DNA of 64,000 nucleotides, taken from positions 17,978 to 81,977 of the forward strand of contig UQXI01000008.1 in NCBI GenBank assembly GCA_900544975.1, given 5' to 3'. The position numbers were made by a program, and so were the translations under genes. Position 1 is the first letter of the stretch, and every line of letters starts with the position of its first letter. Shown piece after piece: positions 1 to 9,900 of this stretch. Origin of the DNA: an uncultured Eubacteriales bacterium. GTDB taxonomy: Bacteria; Bacillota; Clostridia; Oscillospirales; Oscillospiraceae. The notes below the pieces were generated by a model. The model saw only the letters and a list, made by a program, of their open reading frames with translations, was not told where the DNA came from and searched no databases.

Positions 1-28
1 GCACGACTCTGAATGCAGGAGGCCCCCC

Positions 29-865
29 ATGCTGCAAGATATTTCCCCCCATATCTACCACAATCCCATGTCGTTTCTTCCTCCATCTGCCGGGGATTTG
101 GTCCTGGCTTACACCGAAGGCGGCGTTCTGGCCAGGCGGGAGGCGGAGCTGCTCCAGCTGCCCACCGTCAGCCAGTGTCCCAACGTCTCTGGCTGGACCT
201 ACGCCTTCTCCATTGACGACGTCCGCTACTACCTGCCCCAGGAGGTACCCCAGGTTCCGACGTTTTCCCCCGTGTCCAATTACCGGGCCAATGGTCCCAG
301 GGAAACCGCCTTTGCCTGCGCCGTGGGCGAGAGCCTCAGCCGCTGGTACGCCGGAAATCGTTTCTGTGGAGCCTGCGGAACCCCCCTGGCACACAGCACG
401 CTGGAGCGAGCCATGGTTTGCCCAGCCTGCGGCCGTACCATATACCCCAAAATCTGCCCGGCGGTCATCGTCGCTGTTTGCCACAACGACCAACTGCTTC
501 TCACCAAGTACGCCGGGCGCAGCTTCCGGCGCTATGCCCTGGTGGCTGGCTTCAACGAAATCGGCGAAACCATTGAACAGACCGTCCAGCGCGAGGTCCT
601 GGAGGAGACGGGACTTCTGGTCCATCACCTGCGGTTTTACAAATCCCAGCCCTGGGTGGTATCGGACAGCCTGCTGTTTGGCTTCTTTGCCGACTTGGCC
701 GGACCGGACGTCATCCGCCTCCAGGAAGATGAATTGGCCGAAGCCCGGTGGTTCCCCCGGGCAGAGCTTCCCACAGATCACTCCACAGACAGCCTGACCG
801 GTGAAATGATCGAAGCCTTCCGGGCCGGTATGGAACCAAAATCACCCAGAAAGCAAAAAAAATGA
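29..865 (+). CDS. nudC: NudC-type NAD(H) pyrophosphatase (Nudix hydrolase)
   Basis: 278 residues. A Zn ribbon (Cys113, Cys116, Cys131, Cys134) precedes a complete Nudix box at residues 174-196, with the metal-binding core REVLEETGL at 188-196. The SQPW at 206-209 is the NudC signature that sits after the Nudix box; the usual SQPWPFP continues here as SQPWVVS. NudC enzymes hydrolyse NAD(H) to NMN(H) and AMP and can remove NAD caps from RNA, in the cytoplasm. The start at 29 is chosen because a perfect AGGAGG lies at 17-22, six bases upstream. The protein is full length for the family. The gene stands alone: the next gene has its own promoter. Substrate preference (NADH versus capped RNA) cannot be read from the sequence. 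Confidence 0.9.
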   Translation: MLQDISPHIYHNPMSFLPPSAGDLVLAYTEGGVLARREAELLQLPTVSQCPNVSGWTYAFSIDDVRYYLPQEVPQVPTFSPVSNYRANGPRETAFACAVGESLSRWYAGNRFCGACGTPLAHSTLERAMVCPACGRTIYPKICPAVIVAVCHNDQLLLTKYAGRSFRRYALVAGFNEIGETIEQTVQREVLEETGLLVHHLRFYKSQPWVVSDSLLFGFFADLAGPDVIRLQEDELAEARWFPRAELPTDHSTDSLTGEMIEAFRAGMEPKSPRKQKK

Positions 866-895
866 GCCAATTTTGTTTTTTCCCCGGTGGAATAC

Positions 896-924
896 TTGAA
901 ACCCGGTGGACTTTCAGGTATAAT
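896..924 (+). promoter_or_regulatory. Sigma-A promoter of the parvulin foldase gene
   Basis: A TTGAAA -35 box (896-901) and a consensus TATAAT -10 box (919-924) are separated by exactly 17 bases. The start codon of the foldase gene lies about 70 bases downstream. Confidence 0.75.
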
Positions 925-994
925 ATTTCTCGTCTATGCGGATTACCCGCCGGTACGCAATTCCCAAGGATAATTTGAGAGGATCTGATTAACA

Positions 995-2617
995 ATGAGT
1001 GCATCACGCCAAAAGAAGCTCCGCCAGGAGCAGGCGGCTTCCGCCCCCACGACCAAGCGGCGGCCCGCCACAGAAGAAGAAAAATCCGCCAAACGCCTGA
1101 AGGTCTGGACCGTTGTGTTCTATGTGGTCATTGGTCTGATGGTCATTGGCATCGCCGCCGCCGCCATCGTGAACAGTGGCGTGCTGGACCGCACCCTGAC
1201 GGCTGTCACAATCGGCAACCACAAACTCACCGCTGCAGAACTGAACTACTACTACCTGGACACCATCAACAACACCATGAACAACAACTCCATGATGAGC
1301 TATATGGTCACCAGTGGCACGCCTCTGGATGAGCAGGAATATCTTGGAGATGAATTTGACACCTGGGCCGACTACTTCCTGGACACCGCCATCACCACAG
1401 CCCGGAATACCTACGCCGTCTACGATGAGGCCGTGGCAAAGGGCCACACCCTGAGCGAAGAGGAGCAGTCTGAAGTGGACACCGCCCTGTCCAGCATGTC
1501 CACCTATGCAAGCCTCTACGGCTACAGCAGCGCCTCCGCCATGCTCCGGGCCAACTATGGCCGCGGCTGCAACGAGTCCAGCTACCGGGAATATCTCAAG
1601 GTGCAGCAGTTGGCCAGCAGCTACGCCAACAAGTACCTGAACGACCTGGACTACTCCCAGGAGGAGATTGACGCCTACGGCGCGGAAGATCCCACCGCTT
1701 ACAACTCCTACTCCTACCGGTATTACCTTCTCAACACCAGCGACTACTATGAAGAAGGGGTAGAGACCCCCACCGACGAGCAGAAGGCCGCTGCCCTCAC
1801 CGCCGCAGAAAATGCCGCCAAGGAGCTGGCTGAGTCCTCCAAGGGCGACGCCGCCAAATTTAAGGCCGCTGTGGACGAGCTGGAGGCCGCCAAGAAGGCT
1901 GCTCAGGAACAGCCGACCGACAGCACCGAACCCGCAGAATCCACAGAGCCCACGGAACCTGAGGAAGAGACCGATGTCTCCCTCCACGAGAACGTGCTGA
2001 AGAGCAACCTGGTCTCCGTGCTCTCCGACTGGATGGTGGAAGAGGGCCGTCAGGCTGGAGATACTACCTATATAGCCGCTGGCAATGATGCTGGCTTCTA
2101 CGTCGCCATGTATCTGGACTCCAGAGACAACTCCAATGTGGAGACCGTCAATGTGCGGCACATCCTGATCTCCACCAGTGAAAATGTCACTGCGGAAGAC
2201 GCCAAAAAGCAGATCGAAGATCTGAAGACCGAGTTTGAGAGCAATCCCACCGAGGAGCACTTTGCAGAGCTGGCTCAGCAAAAGTCCTCTGATACCGGCT
2301 CCAGCGCCAACGGCGGCCTGTATGAGAATGTTGCCCCCGGCCAGATGGTAGAAGCATTCAACGACTGGATCTTTGACACCAGCCGGAAGGCGGGCGATGT
2401 GGGCATCGTGGAAACGGACTATGGTTGCCACCTGATGTACTTCGTGGGCCCCGGCAAGTACTCCTTCCGGGATTCCCTGATTGTCAACGCCAAGACCAAT
2501 GCAGACTATGAGGCCTGGTACACCGGCCTGACCGAGGCCCTGACTCCCTCCCGCGGAATCGGAGTGCAGTTGGCCAACACTGGCGTTACGCTCCAGTCCA
2601 ACTCCAGCTCCAGATAA
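995..2617 (+). CDS. Membrane-anchored parvulin-type peptidyl-prolyl isomerase (PrsA/SurA-like)
   Basis: 540 residues. A basic N-terminus (1-36) is followed by one transmembrane helix at about 38-60, so the protein is probably N-in with a large extracellular part. Residues 70-300 form an Ala/Tyr-rich helical SurA_N-like chaperone region. A Thr/Pro/Glu-rich linker runs from about 304 to 330. A parvulin rotamase domain occupies about 385-490 and starts with VRHILIST, with the typical GGLYENV and DYGCHLMYF segments. There is no lipobox, unlike classical PrsA, so anchoring is by the helix. The expected role is folding of secreted and surface proteins, which this window encodes in unusual size and number. 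AGAGG at 979-983 is the ribosome binding site. A strong terminator follows the gene. Confidence 0.85.
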   Translation: MSASRQKKLRQEQAASAPTTKRRPATEEEKSAKRLKVWTVVFYVVIGLMVIGIAAAAIVNSGVLDRTLTAVTIGNHKLTAAELNYYYLDTINNTMNNNSMMSYMVTSGTPLDEQEYLGDEFDTWADYFLDTAITTARNTYAVYDEAVAKGHTLSEEEQSEVDTALSSMSTYASLYGYSSASAMLRANYGRGCNESSYREYLKVQQLASSYANKYLNDLDYSQEEIDAYGAEDPTAYNSYSYRYYLLNTSDYYEEGVETPTDEQKAAALTAAENAAKELAESSKGDAAKFKAAVDELEAAKKAAQEQPTDSTEPAESTEPTEPEEETDVSLHENVLKSNLVSVLSDWMVEEGRQAGDTTYIAAGNDAGFYVAMYLDSRDNSNVETVNVRHILISTSENVTAEDAKKQIEDLKTEFESNPTEEHFAELAQQKSSDTGSSANGGLYENVAPGQMVEAFNDWIFDTSRKAGDVGIVETDYGCHLMYFVGPGKYSFRDSLIVNAKTNADYEAWYTGLTEALTPSRGIGVQLANTGVTLQSNSSSR

Positions 2618-2641
2618 CCCCATCACCACTGGACTTCATGT

Positions 2642-2698
2642 GGGGGCTACTGCAAGAAGGCGCCAAATCGGCCCTTCCTGCAGCAGCCCCCTTCTTTT
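2642..2698 (+). terminator. Intrinsic terminator after the foldase gene
   Basis: A 19-base arm (2642-2660) pairs with 2673-2691 with two mismatches. A pyrimidine tract, CTTCTTTT, follows directly. It ends the foldase transcript just before the tcdA ribosome binding site. Confidence 0.8.
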
Positions 2699-2711
2699 GT
2701 GAGGTATGTAT

Positions 2712-3458
2712 ATGGAACACCCTTTTCTCCGGGAGGAAATGGCCCTGGGGGCCGACGCACTGGCGCGTCTGGCCCAAAGCCACGTTGCCGTCTTTGGCAT
2801 TGGCGGCGTCGGCAGCTTTGCAGCTGAGGCTCTAGCCCGGAGCGGCATTGGCCGGCTCACTCTGGTGGACAATGACACCGTAAGTCTCACCAATTTGAAT
2901 CGGCAGCTCTGCGCTCTGCACTCCACCCTGGGGCAATACAAGGCCCAGGTCATGGCAGACCGGGTGCGGGACATCCACCCGGATTGCCAGGTCCGGGCCA
3001 TCAACCGGCTGTATACTGAAGAGGACAAAGCCGACTTCTTTGACGTCCCCTATGATTATATTGTAGACGCCATTGATCTTGTCTCCTGTAAGCTCAGCCT
3101 CATTGCCCATGCCCACCACCTGGGCATTCCCATCATCAGCGCCTTGGGCACCGGCAACAAGCTGGATCCCACCGCCTTCCGGGTCGCGGACATCAACCAA
3201 ACCTCCGTCTGCCCCCTGGCGCGGGTGGTGCGGCGGGAGCTGAAGGCGCGAGGCATCCTCCATCACAAGGTCCTCTTCAGCACAGAGCCGGCTCTCACGC
3301 CGGCTCCTCTGGACGCTCCCCCGCCGGGCCGCCGCAGCATCCCCGCCTCCGTTTCTTGGGTTCCCTCCTGCGCCGGACTACAGCTGGCTGGCGCCGTGAT
3401 TTTGGATCTCGTGCATACGCCTGAATCCCCCAGCAATGTCGAACCGGCTTCCAACTGA
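2712..3458 (+). CDS. tcdA: tRNA threonylcarbamoyladenosine dehydratase TcdA (E1-like)
   Basis: 248 residues from the start at 2712, which has GAGG (2701-2704) seven bases upstream; an in-frame ATG at 2706 is too close to that site. The Rossmann/adenylation loop GIGGVGS is at residues 29-35, followed by VDNDTVSLTNLNRQ, the E1-type Asp/Asn/Arg motif. TSVCPLARVVRRELK is the family's Cys-containing segment. The C-terminal GRRSIPASVSWVPSCAG matches the conserved end of the family. TcdA uses ATP to convert t6A37 of ANN-decoding tRNAs to the cyclic hydantoin form ct6A. It is full length and intact, with no operon partner visible. Confidence 0.88.
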   Translation: MEHPFLREEMALGADALARLAQSHVAVFGIGGVGSFAAEALARSGIGRLTLVDNDTVSLTNLNRQLCALHSTLGQYKAQVMADRVRDIHPDCQVRAINRLYTEEDKADFFDVPYDYIVDAIDLVSCKLSLIAHAHHLGIPIISALGTGNKLDPTAFRVADINQTSVCPLARVVRRELKARGILHHKVLFSTEPALTPAPLDAPPPGRRSIPASVSWVPSCAGLQLAGAVILDLVHTPESPSNVEPASN

Positions 3459-3477
3459 AAAACCCGCCCAATGTCAT

Positions 3478-3514
3478 GAGCCTGTTGCAAAACACAAGAT
3501 TTTGCAACAGGCTC
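3478..3514. terminator. Perfect 15-bp inverted repeat between convergent genes
   Basis: GAGCCTGTTGCAAAA (3478-3492) is the exact reverse complement of 3500-3514, with a 7-base loop. It lies between convergent genes and may terminate both, although the flanking T tracts are poor. The segment TTTTGCAACAGGC recurs at about 35233 beside an IS-type end, so an origin as a mobile-element end is possible. Confidence 0.6.
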
Positions 3515-3532
3515 GTTGTAATTTGGTCTAAT

Positions 3533-6500
3533 TTAGTTCATGCTTTTTGCGACAATCATTTGGTTGGTTTTGGGGTTCAGCTTCAGCACATCTCCTGTGG
3601 TCATATAGACCTGCTCCAGGTCCTCTTCCGTCAGGGTGTAACCCAAGCCCTCCAGTACCGGGGTATTCCAGGTGGACAGGGTGGCTGTAATTCCAATTTT
3701 GGAGCCCAGCCGCCCGGTGGTATACACCACGCAGTCTTCTGCCAGAACGGTATTGCCCATGCTGTCCTCTGTGGCGTTTAACAGGTAGACATCTCCATGG
3801 AGGTCCATGGCGGTTCCTTCATCCGGGGTGTTGAAGATCACCTGAGCGACCCCTTCTCCCCACACGCTTGCCAGGGACCCTGCCGTTGTGGCGGTGTTAT
3901 TCCGGAAGGTCCCGCCGTTGAAGGTCAGCGTGCCGCCTGTGCGCACAAAGAACATACCGGTGGTACAGGTACAATCCTCCAGCAGCACCTGATTGACCAC
4001 ACATTTGGTCTTGTAGGAATCCGTGATCATGGAACCCCACAGCAGCGCAATGGCGCCGCTGCCACCAGACACATTGTAAATGTGGCCGCCATTGAAGGTC
4101 AACGTGGTATCACCCCGCTGCTTGCCGGAGCTCAGATAGAACAGACCGCCCATATTCTTGGATGCATAGTTTCGAATGACCGCACCGTCGTTCATGGTCA
4201 GCGTTGCGCCGTCATTCATGCTAAACATGGAGGCGCTGTTCTCTTTCACAAACGCCAGGTTTCCGTCAATTACCACATCCTCCAAAACCACATCACAGGC
4301 GCTGACCCCAAACATCTGCCCGGAGGTGAAGGACGCATCCCGGCGGATCATGCAGCGGTTGACGTCTGCGCCAAAGTCTGCAAAGGTCATGGTCGTATTC
4401 TCGGTAATCGTCACCTTCCCAGCCAGAGAAATGACAAAGTTTGCATCTTCCGGAATGGATTCTGCCGCGGCAACCCGCTCCTTCAGAAGCTGCTTCGCCT
4501 TCTCCAGGGTTTTGACTGCCGTTTTCACCGTCAAGCCGTCATTTTCATCTTTGCCGGACGCCCCATTCAGGTACACAATGATATCATTGTTGGGGATCTC
4601 CGCCAAAACAATCTGGTTCAGCTCCGCATCCAGTTCCACTTGATAGGCCCCTTCAATGTCGTTCAGCAAATGGATCTTCGCCATGTCTGCCTCGGTCAGG
4701 GTATAGCCGTCTGCACCGGCTAAAATGACTGCGCCTACGTAGAGGTTTTTCATCATGAGATCCAGCGAGCCATTCAGGTGTTCCAAGCCAGTGGAAGTGG
4801 TGTAATAAATCAGCTTGCCGCTGCTGGTATTGCTGTTGTTGACCTGCAAGTAATTGCCAAAGGTGAGGGTCCCATTGGCATTTGGCTCAATTCTGCCTGT
4901 CTCTCCATAGGAGGCATACGCACTGGCAGAAGGTACGCCACTGGCCGTCAAATTGTCCTCAAAGCAGACGCCTGTCAGCTTCATGTAGCCCGATTTGCTC
5001 CCGTGGTATACCGCAGCGCTGGTAGCCGCATTGGTCACATTGCCGGAAATCCGGCCGCCGTTCAGCTCCATATAAATGATGCCACTGGAGGCCGCAATGG
5101 CGCCGCCCAGAGAACCGCAGCGGTTGTTGCTGATCTCGCCGCCGTTCATAATGAAGGTGCAGGCCAGTTTCTCATCGCTGGAGTGGGCCGAAATGCCAAT
5201 GGCGCCGCCGGTATAACCGGACTCATTGTCCACCAGTTGGCCGCCGTTCATGGTCACTTTGCCGCCGTAGTAAATGTACATGGCGCCGCCCTGGCCCTTG
5301 AAATGGTAGTGGTTCCGCACGACCGTACCATCCTCGATGGTCAACTCACCGGTACCTGCCACATATAGGCAATGGCCCAGGGCCTTGGTCCCCAGATGAA
5401 TGTTCTCCCGGTTGCCGTCGATGATGATGTTGGCCAGGGTCAGCTGGCCGGACGTCACATCAATCATGTCCGTCAGGCAATCGGACCAGCGCATAACCAC
5501 GCAATCCTTGCCGGCCATATCCCAGGTCTCCGTGCCGGAAATGGTGACCGTATCCACAATGTAGATGATTCCATCGCGCACCTTTGCAGGCATCACTGCC
5601 TGGGCCTTGGAGAAGGTCTTCAGCGCCGTCTCCGGCGTCAGGCCATCGTTCTGGTCATCTCCGTTGACGCCATCCAGATACAGAACCATCTCTGCATAGC
5701 TGTCGTTGAGCCAATAGGCATACAGGGTCAGATTCCGCTCCACCGGCGCGTCAAAATCCCAGGCCGTGCCGTCGGCTGTGTACCAGCCCTGGAACGTATC
5801 TTCCGCTTTCACAGGATCCTCCGGACGCTCCACCGGCTGGCCGTGGACCACCGCCACGCTGGTGGCAGCCGTACCGTTACAGGGATCAAAGGTCACCGTG
5901 TGTTTCTCCAAGCCCGTCACCATGGTCACAGTGGTGTCCCCGGTCATCTGTCCCAGAATATAGTTGCCATTTTGATTGGCCAGCACACCGGTACTGGTCT
6001 GGGTTTCATAGACCTCATAGCCCGGCTCCACCTGAAGGACGAACTCCAGGTAGTTGCAGCCTGCTTCCAAGGTCACTTGGGTTACAGCCTCGCCATGGAC
6101 CAAAACCGTGCAGAACTCCCCGCAGAAGGTGACTGTGATGGGCTGGGGTGGATCGGTGGGGTCCGGTGGATCCGTAGGATCCGGGGGATCGGGAGGATCC
6201 GGGGGATCCGGCGGGTCGGACGGATCGGTGGGACCCGAGGGATCCGTAGGCGCGGGAACCTCTTCCACTGCAGTCAGAAGCACACTGATGAGCTTCGCCG
6301 CTTCGGCCCGGGTGATGTTCTTGGCAGGCTGGAAACTGCCATCCGGATAGCCGGAAAGCACCTGGGCCATCTGCAAAAGGAGAACCGCATCCTTGGCCCA
6401 GCCCTGAATGGCACTCTCATCGGTAAAGGTCTGGGCTTCCACAGTCTGCCGCAAATACAGTCCCATAGTGTCCGCATATCGGACCAGCATGGTGGCTGCC

Positions 6501-6907
6501 TGCTCCCGGGTCACAGGCTTCGTGGGGCCAAAGGTCCCATCGCCAAAGCCACGAATGATCTTCTCCTGGGCGGCCCAGGCCACTGCGCCGGTGTACCATT
6601 TCCCTGTCGGCACATCCCGGAATCCGGCATCCGCCTGGTTATCCACAGCAACGCCAGCCATACGAGACAGTACCGTGGCCAGCATGCCTCGGGTCATGGT
6701 CCCTTCTGGTGTAAATCGATTGGAGCCGGTTCCCTGGAAGAGCTCCTGGGATACCACATCCTGAATATAGGGGTACGCCCAATGGTTGGCGTTTACATCT
6801 GTAAACTGGCTGTTCTCCGCCGCAAATGCGGCGGGAACCGTTGTCAGCACCATGCAGAATACCAAAGCCAGGGCCAAAACCCGTCTCAGCAATTTGTTAC
6901 GATGCAT
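3533..6907 (-). CDS. SLH-anchored parallel beta-helix surface protein
   Basis: 1124 residues. A signal peptide (1-29, ending AAFAA) is followed by three SLH domains (about 33-75, 94-138 and 159-205), which bind secondary cell-wall polymer. A Pro/Asp linker spans 219-255. An InlB-type Listeria-Bacteroides repeat lies at about 336-400. Two long right-handed beta-helix modules follow. Each begins with a similar cap, LDGVNGDDQNDGLT at about 411 and LNGASGKDENDGLT at about 770, so the rod arose by internal duplication. Turns rich in NGG, GGAI and MNDG support the helix. No catalytic residues of a polysaccharide lyase were recognised, so adhesion, glycan binding or an unrecognised glycan activity are all possible. 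It is the third gene of an operon, 25 bases after the subtilase gene. AGAGG precedes the ATG. Confidence 0.8.
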   Translation of the reverse strand: MHRNKLLRRVLALALVFCMVLTTVPAAFAAENSQFTDVNANHWAYPYIQDVVSQELFQGTGSNRFTPEGTMTRGMLATVLSRMAGVAVDNQADAGFRDVPTGKWYTGAVAWAAQEKIIRGFGDGTFGPTKPVTREQAATMLVRYADTMGLYLRQTVEAQTFTDESAIQGWAKDAVLLLQMAQVLSGYPDGSFQPAKNITRAEAAKLISVLLTAVEEVPAPTDPSGPTDPSDPPDPPDPPDPPDPTDPPDPTDPPQPITVTFCGEFCTVLVHGEAVTQVTLEAGCNYLEFVLQVEPGYEVYETQTSTGVLANQNGNYILGQMTGDTTVTMVTGLEKHTVTFDPCNGTAATSVAVVHGQPVERPEDPVKAEDTFQGWYTADGTAWDFDAPVERNLTLYAYWLNDSYAEMVLYLDGVNGDDQNDGLTPETALKTFSKAQAVMPAKVRDGIIYIVDTVTISGTETWDMAGKDCVVMRWSDCLTDMIDVTSGQLTLANIIIDGNRENIHLGTKALGHCLYVAGTGELTIEDGTVVRNHYHFKGQGGAMYIYYGGKVTMNGGQLVDNESGYTGGAIGISAHSSDEKLACTFIMNGGEISNNRCGSLGGAIAASSGIIYMELNGGRISGNVTNAATSAAVYHGSKSGYMKLTGVCFEDNLTASGVPSASAYASYGETGRIEPNANGTLTFGNYLQVNNSNTSSGKLIYYTTSTGLEHLNGSLDLMMKNLYVGAVILAGADGYTLTEADMAKIHLLNDIEGAYQVELDAELNQIVLAEIPNNDIIVYLNGASGKDENDGLTVKTAVKTLEKAKQLLKERVAAAESIPEDANFVISLAGKVTITENTTMTFADFGADVNRCMIRRDASFTSGQMFGVSACDVVLEDVVIDGNLAFVKENSASMFSMNDGATLTMNDGAVIRNYASKNMGGLFYLSSGKQRGDTTLTFNGGHIYNVSGGSGAIALLWGSMITDSYKTKCVVNQVLLEDCTCTTGMFFVRTGGTLTFNGGTFRNNTATTAGSLASVWGEGVAQVIFNTPDEGTAMDLHGDVYLLNATEDSMGNTVLAEDCVVYTTGRLGSKIGITATLSTWNTPVLEGLGYTLTEEDLEQVYMTTGDVLKLNPKTNQMIVAKSMN

Positions 6908-6932
6908 TGCAACCTCTTCTTTCTGCCGGGGA

Positions 6933-9900
6933 TCAGCGATCTAGCCCGGCCACAGAGCCGTTGGGGCTCATTGTCATAGACTCAAAGGCAATATCCGTCT
7001 GGGCAACCTGCATGGCCGGATTCCACAGGAAGTCTCCCGTCCGGTTTTGATCCTGGGCAGGCTCTGCACTGTACAGACCCACCACCGGCCAGGCATCATC
7101 TGCAAAGGTTCCCCGGGCCACAACCTCGCCAGTCTCTTCGTGGATTGCCACCAGGCTGGAGCTGCTCTCCCCGTCATAGCGGGCCCAGTAAATCCATCCG
7201 GTGTTTCCATCGTAGTAAAGGGACTGGTTCATATGCTGACCGGAAATTGCATACTTCGAATCCGTGGACAGAATCTTCAGCAGAGACAGCTCATAGACCG
7301 TCCCACTGGGCTTGACGCCAATCATGTACAGCGATCCGCTGCTGGCCAGCAGATAGAAGTAGCTGTAGGTGCTGTCATGACCGGCATAGGTGATACCGGC
7401 AATGGCGTTGAACATGTTGCTCAGATTCCAAGCGCCCAAATAGCCGCCTTCCGCCTCCGGATCCACCACCAGGAGGTAATAGCCATAGGTTGCCAGTGTC
7501 ACATCCAGCGCCGGGGAATGGGCCATATCCGTAAACGGCACCGCCGTGTTGCATAGTTTGGCAGCGCGATAACCATCCTCCGGATTAACCTGATACAGCG
7601 CGCCCTGGGTGGCCGCATAGAGTTGCCCGTCGACCGTTGCAGCCGAGATGAAGTCCTCCGGCGTTTTGGCAATCTTCTGGAATTCCGCCGTATCCGCATC
7701 AATGGAGGAGAAGAATCCATCGCCGTTTCCGTCATGGACAATGCCCCGCAGCTTGGTATTCAGCGCCTTCACCGTCACGGTGCAGGTGGCAGTCACCGTG
7801 GGATCTGCCTTGGCCGCTGCCGTGATCACTGCTGTGCCTTCTTGGATGCCCGTCACTTCGCCCGTGGAGGTCACGGTGGCAACCTCTGGGTTGCTGGAGG
7901 ACCAGAGGATGCTCCGGTCTGCCAAATTCCAAGGTGTGACGTAGCCCTCCAGCATGGCACTGCCGCCGCTGTACAGGCTCAGGGTATCTTGAACCAGCTC
8001 CACACTGGAAACTTGATCGGTCTTTCCAAATCCCGCGCCGCCGCTGGAGACGATATACATGGCCGTGGTCTCATTGCTCAAAGCGCCCATCACCGTTGCC
8101 TCACCGGTCTGGGTGTTGACTTCCAGCAAATTCTTTACCCGGGGGGACAGGAAACTCTCCTGATAGAACTGGGCCCAATACAGCTTGCCTGTATCATGGT
8201 CAAAGGCCATGGTTTGCAGATAATTGGCCTTGTAACCGGTCGCCCCCACCAGGACCGGCTCCGAGATGCTCCCCTTCTCGTCTATGGTAAATCGATATAG
8301 CTTGCTGTTCTTCTTGGAAGCGGTAATCCCATAGAAGACACCATCTTCATTACAGGCCAGAACCTGCAGGGGATCTCCGTCCTCCAGGTCTTCCATGTAG
8401 CCCATAAGCTGCACCTGACCTGTGTACATATCCAACGCCACAATGGCGCCATAATGGAAATTCTCTTCCGATCCCGTAGCAGTCAAGCCATAGAGCTTCC
8501 CGTCAACGGGGTTGTAGGCCAGATCCTGGATGGTGTATCCGATTTTACAAATCACCTGGGGATCAAACTTGCCGTGCTTGAGGACATAGAAGTAACCCTC
8601 AGAATCCGTAGCAAATACGTAGCCGTTGACCTGCTCCGCAGCCGTAAAGGTCAATTCCGTTTCCATCATCACAATGGGGGTCTCTGTCGTCTTCTGGTCA
8701 AAGTTGATCCAGGCCTTGCTGGCCGGCAGGAAGGCAAAGAATCCCGTTGTGGCGTCTCCCGGGTCCTCTCCACCGCCATTGCCCAATTCCAGATCATAGG
8801 CTGAGACGTTGCCGGCATAGTCCACCACGGCTACCAGCACCGTATCCTCATGGATTTCGCTCACATCCACGCTTCCCGTCACCCGGGCATTGGCCTCTGT
8901 CTGATTGGGAGAAATCCGGGCCAGGGCCTGATTGCCAGCTTCATTGAAGATCTGAATGGCCGCAATGTACTGGTTATCCTGAACATCAAAATTCAAAAGC
9001 TTGCTGCCGGTCAGGGCATCGCTGGAGAAATACAACTGATGGACCGTGGGGGCCTCGTTATCAATGGTCACAGGGACGGACCAAGTCGCACCCTTGCCCA
9101 GGCCGGAAATGGTCCCGTCTGCTGCCACATTGTACTCCGGCGCCATGGTCAGCGTCATTGCCACCTTGGTGTTGTTGGGCAGGGGCTTGCCCTCCCCGTC
9201 TTTGCCTGCCCAGCCAATGGTTTTGCTGGTGTTGACGTTCGCCCACATACCTGCATTGGTGTAATAGAAGGCGCCATACTGGGAGCCATAATCGCTGCTG
9301 TAATAGACCTCGCCGGTATCCTGATTGGCAATGGTCAGGGTTACACTGGCGGCATTCCGAATTAAGGTGTAGTTCAGCGCCTGAATGGCATCTCCACGGT
9401 CGGAAGACAGGGCCCCCCGGTCCGCCAGGTAGGACTGATCCTGGGCATAGCGGTTCAGCCCATAATAGAAGGAGCCGGAAACTCCCTGGAGCTTCACTGT
9501 GAAGTAGTTCATCAAAGAGCGCTGTATATACGGCACGTGCGCCTCCCGGTCGTAGTAATGCTCCGCATATCTCTGACGGTCCAGCATAGACGAATCCGTC
9601 CAGTTGCCATAGAACGCCAGGAAGGGGATGGACTGCTCCACACCCTGCGCCCCCTCCGCATCCGCCAGAGGATGGAGATAGAGATAGCCTTCTACATATG
9701 TACCGTTGACAAAATGCTCCTCCAAATACGCCCGGCCGGCATCCGTCAGACGAATGGACGCGTGGACCTGCACACTGTCGTGGGCAGGTACGGTGATCAG
9801 GCTCTGATCTAGGAGATCTGCCAAGGTTCGCTCCCCATAGGTCTTGCCCTCCAGCAAATCTTCCAAAATCTGCGCATCCACTGCTTCCACTGCGCCGCTG

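Noticed and set aside
1004..2629. Long - strand open frame opposite the parvulin gene
   Set aside because: Low-complexity Gly/Val/His composition and no motif; the + strand product is a clear parvulin with promoter and terminator.
2706..3458. Possible frameshift at the C-terminus of tcdA
   Set aside because: The Pro-rich loop followed by GRRSIPASVSWVPSCAG fits the normal end of the family, so the gene is judged intact.
6140..6260. GGATCC-rich tandem repeat as a possible recombination or regulatory site
   Set aside because: It lies in frame and encodes the Pro/Asp linker between the SLH and beta-helix parts of the surface protein.
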